Below, one piece after another: positions 12,285-24,726 of a stretch of DNA of 64,000 nucleotides (within the stretch, counting starts at the first letter, position 1; every line of letters starts with the position of its first letter). The notes under the pieces were generated by a model. That model was given only the letters and a program-made list of their open reading frames with translations, was not told the DNA's origin and did not search any database. Where the stretch lies: NCBI RefSeq assembly GCF_008831285.2, contig NC_045139.1, forward strand, positions 2,798,704-2,862,703, given 5' to 3'. The position numbers and the translations under genes are program-made. The DNA comes from Nymphaea colorata. Taxonomy: Eukaryota; Streptophyta; Magnoliopsida; Nymphaeales; Nymphaeaceae.

Positions 12285-12693
12285 GTTTTAGAAACTCTTG
12301 GCATGTTGGTATAGGTTTTTGAGATATTAAATATAAAATGTTAAGAGTTTCATGAGTTGACATCGAATCGAATGCTGGACAAACATCAAATTGATGATCA
12401 AACTGGACCCGTTTAACTTGAGCCACCCACAAACTCATACAGCCAACCTAAGAGCTTTGAGACCAGCCCGACCCAACCATCAAAATTTGCCTTTTATCGG
12501 ATTCGGTTCCAACGAACAACAAATCCGACCTATTGGTTAATATCCCTTCTCCCGTCCGGATTCTGCGGTTCTCTTCGCACTCTCGAAAATACTCCCTCCC
12601 TCTCTCCCCCTCCTCGTGCAGTCACAGTCACTGAAGAGGGCAGCTGATTGGAGAAGAAGAAGCCTTCCCAACAAGTGCAGCAACCCTATCCTC

Positions 12694-15600
12694 ATGCACT
12701 CGCTGCAGCAAGTTTACGCCCTCTTCAGCCCAATTGCTCACGTCCCTCTTCTAAACCATAGTCGATTCCCTGAAGCAGCTGCTTCTCCCTTCTCCCTCTC
12801 ATTTCTTCTCTCCTTTCGCACGCGTTCTTCCTTAATCTCCTCAGATCAGGCATGATCTTTTTCTTCCTGATTTACAGTATTGTTCCCATTCATAATGATG
12901 TCACTATGTGCTCTATAGTGTAATTTACTTTTATATTGTTCCTTAGCCAATTACCACCATACGTGACCAATTACGATTGCTGTTGTTTCGTTAAGATAGG
13001 TCCTCTGCTACCCGCAGATCAATCGAGCAGAGACTGAAGGATTTCCAAGTAATGGCGGAAGGAAAGCTGCCCCACTTGCTTATGCCGTTCAGAAGTAAGT
13101 CATGTGTGGGTTTTCAGACAATAAATGCCTTCTTGGCTGTGCTTAGGTGTTTGTGACTTTGTTCATGCTCGAAATTCCTTTATATTCCTATTGTTGTATT
13201 CTTTGTTTTCTTTGCTGTAAATTCTGAATATGGCATTCCAGGGATCTGCGGTTCATTCATATGTCAAACATTTTAGACAAACGGATTGTTATTCTTCTTT
13301 AAGTTGTTGCTTATGAATGTATCCTGGCTTAATTTCTTTGACTCCGCGACCAAGTTATGTCGGTGATTTTTTCATATGATATTATGTGGCAATGGTTGGC
13401 TATTTTGAACTGGTCAGGAATTAATTTAGCATACCTGCCTAAAACTCAAACTGTATGAGGTTTAGCAAATTGATGCTCTGGTAGTTTAGCTTTATCTGCC
13501 GATGCTGTATGATGTTCTGGAAATATATATGCTGATCAAGTTGTTTTCCTCATAATGTTTCCGTAGAGAACTGGTAGTAATGGATGTCGGCTACTGTATA
13601 TCTTGATATAGGTATTCCAAAAATTTCCAATGTGGTGTCGGTGATGTACTCTCAGTTTCTGTCAAACAATTTGTACTTGACGATTTGACTGAATATGATG
13701 TCGGACAATAATAATTTTGAATATCTGCTGCACTTATATTTCGTTCTGTGAAGGATAGGAACATAAAGGAGAAGAGTTCCAGAAAGGAGCATCACCTTTG
13801 GAAGAGGAGAGAGACAGCTGGATCTGGGCAAAAGGCATTAAACCTTGTATCAATTGTAAGTTGTTCAAAGGGCTGTTATGATGCAACGACTCATGTAGCT
13901 CTTGCACCTTTGCTTTTAGCGTGTACATGCTACTTGCTTCTTTCCCTTCTCGAGTCACAGAAAAATGACAAAACCAGACAATGCTTAAGTGGGGGCACTT
14001 GATATATCAAGTTGAAAGAAATTTTATATTTAAATGCATGGAAATGTACTTCATTTTGGTGTATATGCGTATTTGTAAGAGTCCAAATCAAGTTGAATGA
14101 AGAACTTCTCTGTTAAAGTATAGGCTGTGTCAGTTGCAACGTCAATTTTCTCTGTCATCTTGTATAGATCTGTCATAACTAGCTCCAACTTCTGAATCTT
14201 TGTGCTTCTCTTCTCTGTTTTCTCATTTCCTTTTTTCCACCTTTTACATCCAATTGTTTTCCCTTTTCCACCTAATTTCTCATTACTGTAACATATTCTT
14301 TTCTGGTTTGTGATTCTTGAGCAAAAAATAAAAATATGTTAGATTCCAATAAGGTTTGTTTAAGAGTTAAGACAGGTCATTCTACATTGCTATTCAAACA
14401 TTATGACCAATATGTGAGGTCGTCTTACTTCCTAGAACAGCTGTATGAAGTGATAATATGGTTTCTGTTGCATTAGTAGCCTACATGCTGAGCTTCTATC
14501 ACTTTCTTGAATTAATGTCCTTCAAAACTAGTAGATATGGTCATTCTCACTTGGCCATGCCTGAGAGGAAACCATTTTACGAGGAATTCCTTGCAGAAAA
14601 ACAATTATGTCAAAACAGTGCTTCCCTTGCCTAATGTCAGGCTTAAATCTCTTCCTAAATGATTTTTTCAGGTAACCAAACTTTCAAATGAGAAAGAGAC
14701 AGTATATGGTGCATTGGATAAGTGGGTGGCATGGGAAACAGAATTTCCTTTGGTTGCAGCAGCTAAAGCTCTTGGAATATTGCGGAAGAGGAACCAGTGG
14801 CTGCGAATAATTCAGGCAGAATACTTCACCATCTCAAATTCTTGAATTTGTAACTCCGAGGTTTTTAATGGTGCTTGTTCTTGCCCATGGTACTACTCGT
14901 ACCATTTCCTCAGGGTCAAACCTGCAGTTGAAACTTATTGATGCCTAAGTCAACTGATGACTCCATCATGGTCAGTCTGTAAATGTGCCATGGTTGACCA
15001 AACCAAATCTACTAATGATGACTGATGCATGCAAAGAGAGCAACTTGTCAGCCTGCTAAGTAAGTTAACTTGGTCAAGTTGAACAAGTTTGTCGTTGGTT
15101 GACGGCCACCTTCCTAACATCACTATTTCTGACCTAGGCGACAAGCTATTGCCTGAAAGACAGAGTTAATATAGACCAACCTTAGTAGTTCTTCTTGCAA
15201 TTAACTTGATCATGATGGACTTACAGTATGGTTTGTTCTTTCTAGTTTTCTGGTAGACAAACCCAGTCAAACCATATTTATCTTAGTAGTGGTCACTCGG
15301 GCAATCTGGGGAGAGATAAAAGTATTGCAAATGATGTAAAACTATAGCAGATCATGTGGCAAATGTAGATATTTTAATGCTTGGACATCAAGTAAACCCC
15401 AAATTTTTTACCAGCAGGTTACTAAATGGATGCTAAGCAAAGGCCTAGTGTTGACAATGGGAACATATGACACACTTCTGTTGGCTTTTGACATGGACGG
15501 GAGAATTGATGAAGCAGAAACTGTTTGGAGGATGATCTTGGAAACTCATACACGTTCTGTTCCTAGACGATTGTTTTCTCGAATGATGTCCTTGTATGAT

Positions 15601-16356
15601 CATCATCATATGCCAGAGAAGCTTTTAGAGGTATTCAGCATTATCTTTTTTAATTTAATGTTCGTCATTTTAGACTTTAGACTTCTTTTGTAGTTCTTGC
15701 CCACTTGGTTTTGGCCAGTTGATTCTACCTCTCTCTGGTCACAAGGAGATGACAAAAAAATTGAGATGGATCCTATTTGCTGGAAAGGAATTGTACTTTC
15801 CTGGTTGGGTCTGTATATCATATGAGATCAGTTTTTTCGTGAAAATATTACCATTACTCCAGGGGCATTTTTGTGCAAACATTCTTAAAATCCGCAGCTG
15901 TGTGCCTACAATTTTTGGACATGCTATTCATATTGATACTTAAATTGTTGTCATGCGTGTTGATGAATGTGTCTGAAACTCTGCATATTTTTTGTTGAGC
16001 TTATCTTTGAAGTTCAGTATACTGTCACCATTAGTCTAGGCTTTGCTTATCTAACCATGAAAATGCAATCTGGCTTCATCTTTGTTATCGACTGTTGGCA
16101 TGAAATGTAGCGCTTTTCCATTTCATGTTTGCTCTGGCCATTTATGTTCGTACTGTAACCTCAGGTATTTGCGGACATGGAAGAGCTGGGGGTGAAACCA
16201 GATCAAGACACTGTTAGAAGAATCGCTCGTGCATTTCACAAGCTTGGCCAAGAAGACAAAAGAAAACAGGTGATACAGCGATATGGTCTCAAGTGGAAGT
16301 ACATCCATTTCAATGGGGAGCGAGTTAGAATAAAAATTGCAGAAGAAGATGGCTAG
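12694..16356 (+). CDS. Pentatricopeptide-repeat protein (At4g18975-like)
   Basis: The predicted coding exons are 12694–12849, about 13023–13094, 13754–13855, 14672–14815, 15418–15630 and 16165–16356, giving roughly 295 aa. The first ~50 residues are rich in Ser, Arg and hydrophobics and poor in acids, as in an organelle transit peptide. Exons 3–6 give a continuous PPR-type protein containing VYGALDKWVAWETEFPLVAA, TKWMLSKG, GTYDTLLLAFDMDGRIDEAE, RRLFSRMMSLYDHHHMPEKL, VFADMEELGVKPDQDT and a C-terminal FNGERVRIKI. This matches the small plant family of At4g18975 and EMB1417-like proteins; a role in organellar RNA is inferred. Exons 1 and 4 appear to end at GC donors (CAG|GCATGA, CAG|GCAGAA). The junction of exons 2 and 3 does not keep frame as written: exon 2 ends in phase 2 and exon 3 starts in phase 0. 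A small exon (candidate 13567–13573) or another donor is needed. The family call is firm; the 5' gene model is not. Confidence 0.82.
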
Positions 16357-16374
16357 TCAGCTGTAGATAGGTCC

Positions 16375-16412
16375 TGCGTACGTGTTGTGCATGCTATAGC
16401 ATCACGTACGCA
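16375..16412. repeat. Near-complete palindrome in the PPR 3' UTR
   Basis: TGCGTACGTG (16375–16384) and CACGTACGCA (16403–16412) are perfect inverse copies, and the intervening ATGCTATAGCAT is itself a palindrome. The RNA would form a strong hairpin 19 bases past the stop codon. It may shape mRNA stability or 3' processing, or be the footprint of a foldback element. Confidence 0.75.
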
Positions 16413-18037
16413 CAGCCGTATATACTGTAAATGAGAGAGATGTACATTCCAAAGTCCTCTATTATAAGAAACATGCAAGAGAGGCCTTTGGAGATATTTT
16501 CATTTTTACCACCTAAATTTCATATGCGGTAATTGCATAAACGAAAACATTGAACAATTTCTTGCAGATTATGAAATTATTGTTCTTCTAAAGTTTAGAA
16601 CGGAGAAACTGTCCCACCACCGGACACTAGATTATGGCATGTAAAGATTGGCAGAAATGTAGATTATTTTATTTAGTTAAGCACTTCATGACTGTCTTGA
16701 TATGTTCTTCCATTTTTCTTGTTATGTGTATAATTAACATGTTTTGGCCCGATTTATTAGTCTTGGTCATCATCCTTCCATCTTGTGGTAGATAGTACCT
16801 TAGCTTGTCCACCACTAATATCAAGGGAAGATTTATCAATTTAAGTTCAAAATACTAATATTTATTGCAACAACAGTTTAGATGCGAAAAAGTAGATCCA
16901 ATGTTGATAATAATTCCGAGAAATAAAATATGTAAACAAGTAGTCGATTTGCACGGTTTTGGATATAAATGTGAGTGAGAAAACTGGAGTTCATTGTTTT
17001 GGTTAAAAATTATTGAAAAACAAAACATAATTAAATCACGTTAAATTCTGTAAGGAACAAACTACATCTAGATCCAACTACCATAAGATCCAACTCCACC
17101 CCCACAACATTCGACAACAGTTTTTCACTTTTCATATTGATATGACATCGATCTTAATCGTCACCATGCATCGAACCCCAATCATGTTATAAGTAGTTTT
17201 GTTTTCCATTGGCTCCTGTTATTTAGGAAAATACTGGAATACTAATAAAAATTCTTAACTTTTAAAGAAATAGTGTACCCAAAATTCATTTTTTTTTTTT
17301 AAATTCACTCACTTGACCTAAGAAATACGTGGATATAAAATAAATAGTTACTAGATGAATCCATTCGGCGTTTATAAAAAAAAAATAATTACTTTATCCT
17401 AATGAAAAACCTTGATGCAGTCATAGAGCAAAACTTAATCTGTTAACCTGGATAGAGAGGGACATGATTTGGTGTGAAGGGTCTCAACAATCTAGTGAAG
17501 AGTAGGCAGCAAGATTACATATTAAACTTAATTGATTTAGACAATAGACAACAGGTCAAAGTGGCCCAGATGTTGGCCTAGGAAATATCTTTACAGCCTT
17601 CTTTTGGTGGGCTGCAACAATAAGACAATGACAAAAACAAACAATTATTTAGAAAAGGAAAAGAGTGACCAAAGCTTCCACAAATTGCAGAATAGTATCA
17701 CCAAGAAAACTTCAACATTATCAAAAATCATTTAAAAAAAGCTAAAATTAAACAAAAATACAATATAAATACCAATCCGCGGCCTTAACTTTCGAGCAGG
17801 CTGGTTGAACCAAGTCCTGACATAATTCTGCCAATGCTTCTTAAAATGCCCATCAGGCAACATTGTTATGCTTAAGTTCTTAACCATTGGTTACCTGACT
17901 ACCTGACTATAAGGTAGTCAAGATTAAGAACACTTTTCATATGAAAGGATAATTTGTTAACAATTGTATGAACACAATGAGATTCAACTGCATAAGCCAT
18001 CATCGAGAGTGAGATTAGGGTTTTATAGAGAATACAA
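16413..18037. other. Intergenic AT-rich DNA
   Basis: No gene is recognised. The only structure noted is a short hairpin, TGACTACC (17896–17903) with GGTAGTCA (17913–17920), within a larger GTTCTTAA…TTAAGAAC pairing. It is probably repeat debris. Confidence 0.45.
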
Positions 18038-18295
18038 TTAGACCTGAGCATCGGGCCGACCCAATGTTTGAAACTCAAGCTTGGGCTTGATGCCCAAAAC
18101 CCAGGCCCAGCCCTATCCGGCCTGGTTATAATAAAAAATTATTTTTTTAAAATATAAAATATTTTAAAAAAATATATATATATATATGATATTAACAATA
18201 ATAAATATTATTTAATAATTACCAGATCGAATTATTTAGATCTAGATCCGACCGGATACCGGGTACTCGCCGGCGGGGCGGGTGCCCATGTCTAA
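18038..18295. mobile_element. MITE-like element with ~19-bp TIRs
   Basis: The left end TTAGACCTGAGCATCGGGCC and the inverse of the right end (TTAGACATGGGCACCCGCC) agree at most positions. The interior is GC-rich near both ends (GGCCCAGCCC…, CCGGATACCGGGTACTCGCC) and AT-rich in the middle, including a (TA)n tract. It is 258 bp and non-coding. No target-site duplication was evident. Confidence 0.55.
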
Positions 18296-19715
18296 GAACG
18301 GTCACGCGACCGCTAGTTTACGGGAAGAACGGAAGTGGGTCCGGTTTGAGATTTGCTCGTGCCGGCAAGCTGACGTGGAGTCGTGACTATTTCGTCCTCG
18401 CCATTTGGTCCATGTGTTCGGACTGATTCCACTTTAGTTGGGGGCATTTTGCCTTTGTTTGAGGGTAAAAATGGGAAACAAAAGTGACGTGGTCGGTGCT
18501 GGTTTTGACCTACGTTGAAGAGACCGTCCCCGTCATTTACGGATGAGGTTTTGTCTGACTTCCAAACAGTCTTTCCTTGATTGATGTGATAATTAAAATG
18601 GAATTTTTGTTAGGCCTATCTTTTTTTCTCATAAAATAAAAAAAAATGTCAGTTTTAAGCTTTATTTTTAAATGAAAGTTTTGAATCGAAGGCCTAAAGT
18701 ATAATTTTGTAAATATGGGGAAAAAATATTAGGTACATTTATTTTGATTTTGCCTTCTATAACTAACATACACTATCGTCAATCTAGGTAACCATTTTTA
18801 TCACTTAATTAAATGGAAATATAGTCCAATTTTTTGTGTGGCAGTTTCTACCAAAGTGTGATGCTTACTTAAAAAATGTAAAAGATAGTTCCCAAAAAAT
18901 CATAAACAATATTATGTATGGAGGTCTTGCAAACAATATTTTATGCGTACATCTCATATTTTATGTAGAACATGTCCACTATATTATATGTTGTCCATTT
19001 TTTTACTTGTGTACGTACACGTTATAATATGATGCATGTGTTTTTTAATACGATATTTTATTCAACTAAACCAGAGTCAAAGATCAGCTTTCGCCGTAGA
19101 TAATTGAGCTAGATCAACTTATCAACTTTGGTTAGTCGTAATATATATGATCATCTCACATATGCATCAACAAAAATTTTCACATGAACCTAATATGTTT
19201 TCAAAAACTTTTATGGATCTAAGTGAAATTTTTTGAAAAACTTCACTCAATATTTTTTATTTCTTAAAAAATAGATGCCAAATGATTCAAAACTATATAG
19301 CTTAAATATTGTGATAGTGGAGACATTCTGAATTACTTTTCATTATCCTACTGCTTTATTCTAAGTACTTATTCAAAATTTTTAATGTTTAGATAGTGTA
19401 TTGCCTATTTAATGTTTAGATGCATCATAATTTAATTTAATGGTCACATTCTTCAGCCTAAAGTTTTACAACTCAATATTTCTGTCTATTTCAGAATGTA
19501 TCTAGGAGGTTCTTTCTGTTTTAAGCGTTGCATCCTTTTATGCAAATATGTAAACTAGGTACTCGAATTTTAGTGAAATCCAATTTTGACTGAGACTCGG
19601 ATTCCGACCTTATTTTTAAAAATTGAATACATATATAGGTAACGTGATAATATTGAAGCTTTATATGAGATGAGGTGGAACCTTTTTGGATCCTAGTCAA
19701 ATAGTAAGCTCCAAT

Positions 19716-19764
<49 letters not shown>

Positions 19765-20555
19765 CGGACCATTCCAAACCTTTTAAGTTCATGTTAAAAA
19801 GTGTTTAAAACGAAATATGAACATTGTAATGTGTTAACAAACACTAATTTAATGTAATTATGCTTTAGTTCATGTATTTTTTATAAAAAAAATAAATATT
19901 TTTATTATCAAAATTTTGATGTTATAAGAGCCTTTTATTTTTTATTATTACAAAACATTATTTAAGTATAAAAATGACTAATTTAATATATGTTTCTCAC
20001 CAAATCAACCTTAAGAACATACCTATAAGGTTAAATTCTAAAAATAATGTTTTAATAATGATTTGAATAGGTCTGGTTTTTTGTCTCTAACTCGTGCTCT
20101 ATTTTGTGGTTGTTAATGTGCTTAACATTTATTCTTATGACAAGCCAATTCTTTTAAAAATGATATCTGTCAACCTAAGCGGGTTCAGTATGCAGTGGCC
20201 CATATGGCCTTACATTTTATTTTATAAAGTTAAAATATGGTATAAAATATGTTACTGTGGTTTAAGAATAAAAAATAAAAAAATTTGTATCAGCACCGTT
20301 GCTTGTGCATAAGAGCACCTTGGAAATCTTTAATCCCTCAACAATGGCTGTCCTTTTAACAGGATCATCAAGAAATTGGAGACACGATATGTTTCTTAAT
20401 CTTCACTTCTGATCTAAATTACAGAACAGACGAAGGAGGGAAATGGCAAGAAAAGTGAAAGATGGAAGTCACTTAGAAGTTGTAGCTAAAATCAACTCCC
20501 CATCTTCTGCAAGCTATGTATTATTCACAGCATTTTGTCGAGTCGCGTCTCCTGC
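18296..20555. other. Intergenic DNA between convergent PPR and ZIP genes
   Basis: No gene is recognised. The first 300 bases (to ~18560) have higher GC and several ACGT/CACGTC-like words but no ORF. The rest is AT-rich. The 3' UTR of the ZIP gene lies within about 20340–20555. Confidence 0.4.
19719..19763. repeat. (AT)n microsatellite
   Basis: A pure AT dinucleotide run of about 22 units without a flanking CT/GA tract. Confidence 0.95.
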
Positions 20556-21634
20556 TCATGCCCACTTAGCCATCAAGGACATGAACCCAGCACCCAAGAG
20601 CACCGCCATGTACGCCTGAAACTGAAGCTTCATGTTGCTCTGCAACTTGGGACCCAAGAAATCTGCTGCCAGAAGGTCGACGAGCGCCATGTAATTCAGC
20701 AGCCCCGCCGAACAGCCATTCAGAAGGCCCTGCACAATGAGGGCAGTGGGGCTGTTTTCGCTGTAGACATTGGACAGGCCAATCCCCAGGGCCACCCCAA
20801 ACGGAGTGGTGAAGGCGAAGAAGAACGCCATGACGGCTTTGGTCCCCAGTTTGTACTCGGCCTGCGGGTAGTTTTCTTTTCCAAATGAGAAAGAGAGAAA
20901 GATGGCAAGCAATTGCAGAGAGATTTTGGGAGAAGAACGAGTGAAGAAGAAAAGGCAGAGAAGCGGCGTGGACCTGGAGGATGCAGCCGCCGAGGCCCAT
21001 GCCTTCGAAGAGTTGGTGGAAACAGAGGGCAGCGACCAGCGGCCTGATGGTGCAGGGGTTATCTGAAGCACCCAGCGAGAGGCCTATTATTACAGAGTGC
21101 ACAATGATCCCAAGTTCCAGCACCTGCAGAAACAATGGCACCGCCTTTTCAATTATAACTATAACTCGGGAATGAATTCGTGTTAAACCCAATTTTTCTA
21201 TGGCCTCGTAGGAGGATCTTGAACAGAAGCAGGTGTTCCTTTCGTTTCGTTTAGCTCAAATTCAGCAGTTCTCAGTATAGATTTACTGAAAAAATCTTCT
21301 TGTGGCTGAACCACTATAAAAAGGGTTCCATTCTTCGTTCATTGTTCAATCGAAGACGGTGATTTTCTAATGACAAGATTCAAGAACTCTTTATTTCCTA
21401 TATGTATTGACTAACTAATTACTGATAAACTTGAATTCATGGGCACTCCTCCAAAAATAAAAAGCAAGAAAAGTATTAACTGAAAAGGGTAGTTGAATAC
21501 CCATCGGTCCAATTTGAATAACCAATATAGAAACTATCTGTCCAATGGTTTAATTATATAATAGTTAATGGAACATGTGAAGTGTAAATATGAGCACCAT
21601 TTTATGCACCAGTTACTCATAATCTTTGTTACTG

Positions 21635-21676
<42 letters not shown>

Positions 21677-22702
21677 CAATCGAATTCAGTGGACTGCCTC
21701 TGTAATTGCAAGTTTTTTTTTAATTTTATCGCTAAAAATCATTGTAAAAGATATGTTACTGTCAAAAACTGCTGTTAAATAACTGACAGTCATTAGTGAA
21801 TCTTTTGCAATGATTTTTTTGCGATCCAACATAAAAAAAAAAACCCATAAAACTGTTAATGCTTCAGCTAAAAGTAACATGTATAAAATTTTTCCATACC
21901 TTTTACTATATGTTATATTAAATTTATGATATTAAAGTATAAAAACAATTAAAAACTTTTCCCCGAGAGAAATTGGTTTAAAATAGATTGCTCAAGAAAT
22001 TGGTTTAGCGCAAAGGCAGACTTTACTCGACTAAAAAACAACAAACCTTGAAGAAGAAATAAGAAGTAAACCAAAAACTGACACTGAAACGAACTCATCG
22101 CGTACCTGAGCGACGACCCGGTGGCGGAGGAGCTTCCGATCCTTCCCATCTTTGTCCACCCCAGCGGCCACGAGCCCCGCCGATTCGGCATCGGCCACCA
22201 CCACCACCACATCGCCAGCCCTGTCTGCCGGCTTCACCTTCCCATGGATGCTGGTCGCGAAAGAGTCGACCATGAGGGTGAAGATGGCCGACAGCATGGC
22301 GACGAAGGTGGTGAACGGGAACTTGTGCCACGGGGTTTCCGGCAGGCACGGCGACGTCAGGTCATCGAACGAGTCGGGAAGGACATGCATGTACCCGGTC
22401 GCGAGGATCACGCCGCTGGAGAACGCCTTCACGACCGCGAAGATCTTCCCGTCGGGGTGGAGCATCGGCAGGGAGCGGGTGACGAGCGGCAAGCACACCC
22501 CGATCATACTGGCCACCAGGATGGCAAAGATGGCAATGACTTTCAACCGCAACGCGGCATCGGAATCGTGGCAGCCGCCTGATCGGCCGGCGCAGGGTCC
22601 TGTCGGCGCGACGGCAGCGGCCGGAATGGCCGAGAGCAAGAGTCCGGCGATCGCCACCAAGAGCAGTTCCGCCGCCGAAGCCGAAGTAAACCTAGAAGCC
22701 AT
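20556..22702 (-). CDS. ZIP: ZIP-family zinc/iron transporter
   Basis: Three exons are read on the minus strand: 22702–22106, 21123–20974 and 20861–20556, totalling 350 aa, with phase-0 introns and GT–AG borders. The protein opens with a signal peptide (residues 1–~30, [20 protein letters not shown]), then a Cys-containing linker and eight predicted membrane segments. TM1 is [22 protein letters not shown]2–3 include [21 protein letters not shown]4 carries the family signature [12 protein letters not shown] and TM5 the metal-site [12 protein letters not shown]. The C terminus [19 protein letters not shown] is typical of plant ZIPs. It should move Zn2+/Fe2+-type metals across plasma or endomembranes. 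The TM3–TM4 loop (~148–198) lacks the usual His-rich cluster and instead holds a Val run and charged residues. Exon 1 is markedly GC-rich against AT-rich surroundings. No zinc-deficiency element (RTGTCGACAY) was found within ~800 bases upstream. Confidence 0.93.
21637..21675. repeat. (AT)n microsatellite in ZIP intron 1
   Basis: An AT dinucleotide run inside the intron at 21124–22105 (minus strand). Likely length-polymorphic. Confidence 0.95.
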
Positions 22703-23251
22703 CTGAGAATTCTTTCTCTGCGCTCTTCTTTTGGATCTGCTGGCTAGGCATAGAAACTTGTCTTGAGCAGAACCTGCATTCTAGTAAACAGTTGGAAGAA
22801 GCAACGACATGGGAAAAGGAAAAGGAAAAACAAAATAGCAATTCAAATTCAAAGACTGGTTTAAGCTGCAAGAAGCTTGTTAGCATCTTCAAAAACAAAA
22901 TACGCCCAAAGACATGCAATGATTTCTACGCCAGCCATAAAAAAACATAACAGTACCCTGAAAAAGCAAGTCTTCAAAGGCGCCATTAAACAAACGTTTA
23001 CCATGAGGGTAGGTGAAAAGAGAGGACCTCATCACTGTTATCATTAATGTATTTGTTTGTTTCTTGACTAGTTGACAACTTGGAGATGTTCAGCCACATG
23101 TATGTCAAAGGAGCACCAGTTCATGCCTGACCGGAGACAGGCTTTTAGTTCTATTCATGAAAAAGAAGACAAATAAAAGGCCCCACTAGAGATATTGCAA
23201 TCTGAACTTTCCTCTTGAAAGTAAATCATGGATTTTGAAATGCGGCTCAAA

Positions 23252-23319
<68 letters not shown>

Positions 23320-24726
23320 GAGAGAGAGAGAGAGAGAGAGAGAAGTTAGTAAAAACCAAACCTTCAAGTGAGGGATAAAAACCACACGATTGATTTTTTG
23401 TTCCAAAACTATTTTACATACAATATAAACATGTTAATTTTAATGTAAACATGCTTTGATTCAAGTTCTTTTAATGAAAAATGTTGTTGATTTTTTTATT
23501 ATCATGTCATGAGGGCCGTTCATTTTTCTATTTCAGTGACTTAATTATGAGGATAATGTAGATATACAAATATCACAACTCAAAATGTAGCACAAATGCA
23601 TCTATAAATACATAAAATAAACTCTTAGTTTCTGAAGGGCATTAGTGTAGATGAGAACTCAAGTTCTGTGGACTAACTTCATCAAAATAGTTAAAAAAAA
23701 TGACTAAAATAACATGCACAATGGAAAATGTGTAATTGATCGCTTATAAAAAATAAATCAGATAATTTATCATTTAGATACCAGTCTACTTTAAATTAAA
23801 GTGGTGAAAAAACAACAATCATACGGTTTAGGACTTGGGCAATGTAAATTTTATGTTTTTTCTTTCAGTATAGGAACTTTCAATCAATGAATGCATTCCA
23901 ACAATGAAAATAACAAACACATTACCGACTTGTTTTGACTTTTCAAAAGTTTTAAATGGAGCTTATGAGAATTGTTCCTAATAGACATATTTTTATATGA
24001 GAAACTAGATTAAGATTAAGATTAAGAACCTAAATGTTCTTAACTATATCCATCTCTTTTCATTCAGTGGTACCCATATATACTAAAGAATGTTACATTT
24101 GCCATGGTCAAAATTTAATTTCATAAACATAATGTATATAGGAAACGTAGATTTGGACAACCATCATTTGGGCACTACTTTTTAAAAGTTTAACCAGGTA
24201 TAAAACTAAAAAAGATTGAACGCCTAGTATTGAAAATGAAAGTCACGAAATTGGATGCCCATATGGGATCTCATAATCTCAAAAGGTTAATGCCAACAAT
24301 GGTAAAATCCGCACAAAATTCATTTCACATATCAGAATTTGTTCCAAAATAAGATTTTCTGTAAACTGAAGAATTCATATAAGCTAAAATACAAGCATCA
24401 TGAATATATAATTTCACTAGTTTCTAACTCACTATATGCAACTAATAAGTAACGCCAAATCTGCAATACTAAAAACGCCAAATCTGCAATAACAGCAAAT
24501 CCCCAAATGCTACATAATTCACGCATGACAAATAGAATTATAAAATCCCCAAATCTACAGCAGTGAAAAGAATAAACGCCTGTGCTGCTGTGAAGGAGAA
24601 ATCATTAGACTTTGAACAGAATCCAGCAGTGAGGCCTTCATCGTCCCACGGCTTCAGTACACAACATTTTTCTCCTCCTATTTCGTCATTGCCCATTGAC
24701 TCGATGATCTTACACGATAACTAGCC
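22703..24726. other. Upstream region of ZIP and intergenic spacer
   Basis: The ZIP 5' UTR and promoter lie just above 22702 on the minus strand. Apart from a compound microsatellite at 23256 and a small duplication of AACGCCAAATCTGCAATA-like words near 24450–24490, nothing is recognised. Confidence 0.4.
23256..23343. repeat. Compound (AT)n(GA)n microsatellite
   Basis: About 30 AT units (23256–23315) are followed by about 13 GA units. On the minus strand this reads CT then TA, the same polarity as the other compound tracts in the window. Confidence 0.95.

Noticed and set aside
12157-12438. 93-codon minus-strand frame containing a Tyr-Ile run
   Set aside because: The run is simply the translated (TA)n microsatellite; the same holds for the frames at 19521 and 23155.
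20566-21192. 208-codon minus-strand frame as one ZIP exon
   Set aside because: Only part (20974–21123) is the true exon 2. The rest reads through an intron and then out of frame with the ZIP C terminus.
22152-22706. 184-codon open frame antisense to ZIP exon 1
   Set aside because: It is the mirror of a GC-rich, codon-biased true exon. The sense strand encodes an unmistakable ZIP protein, and the antisense product has no family resemblance.
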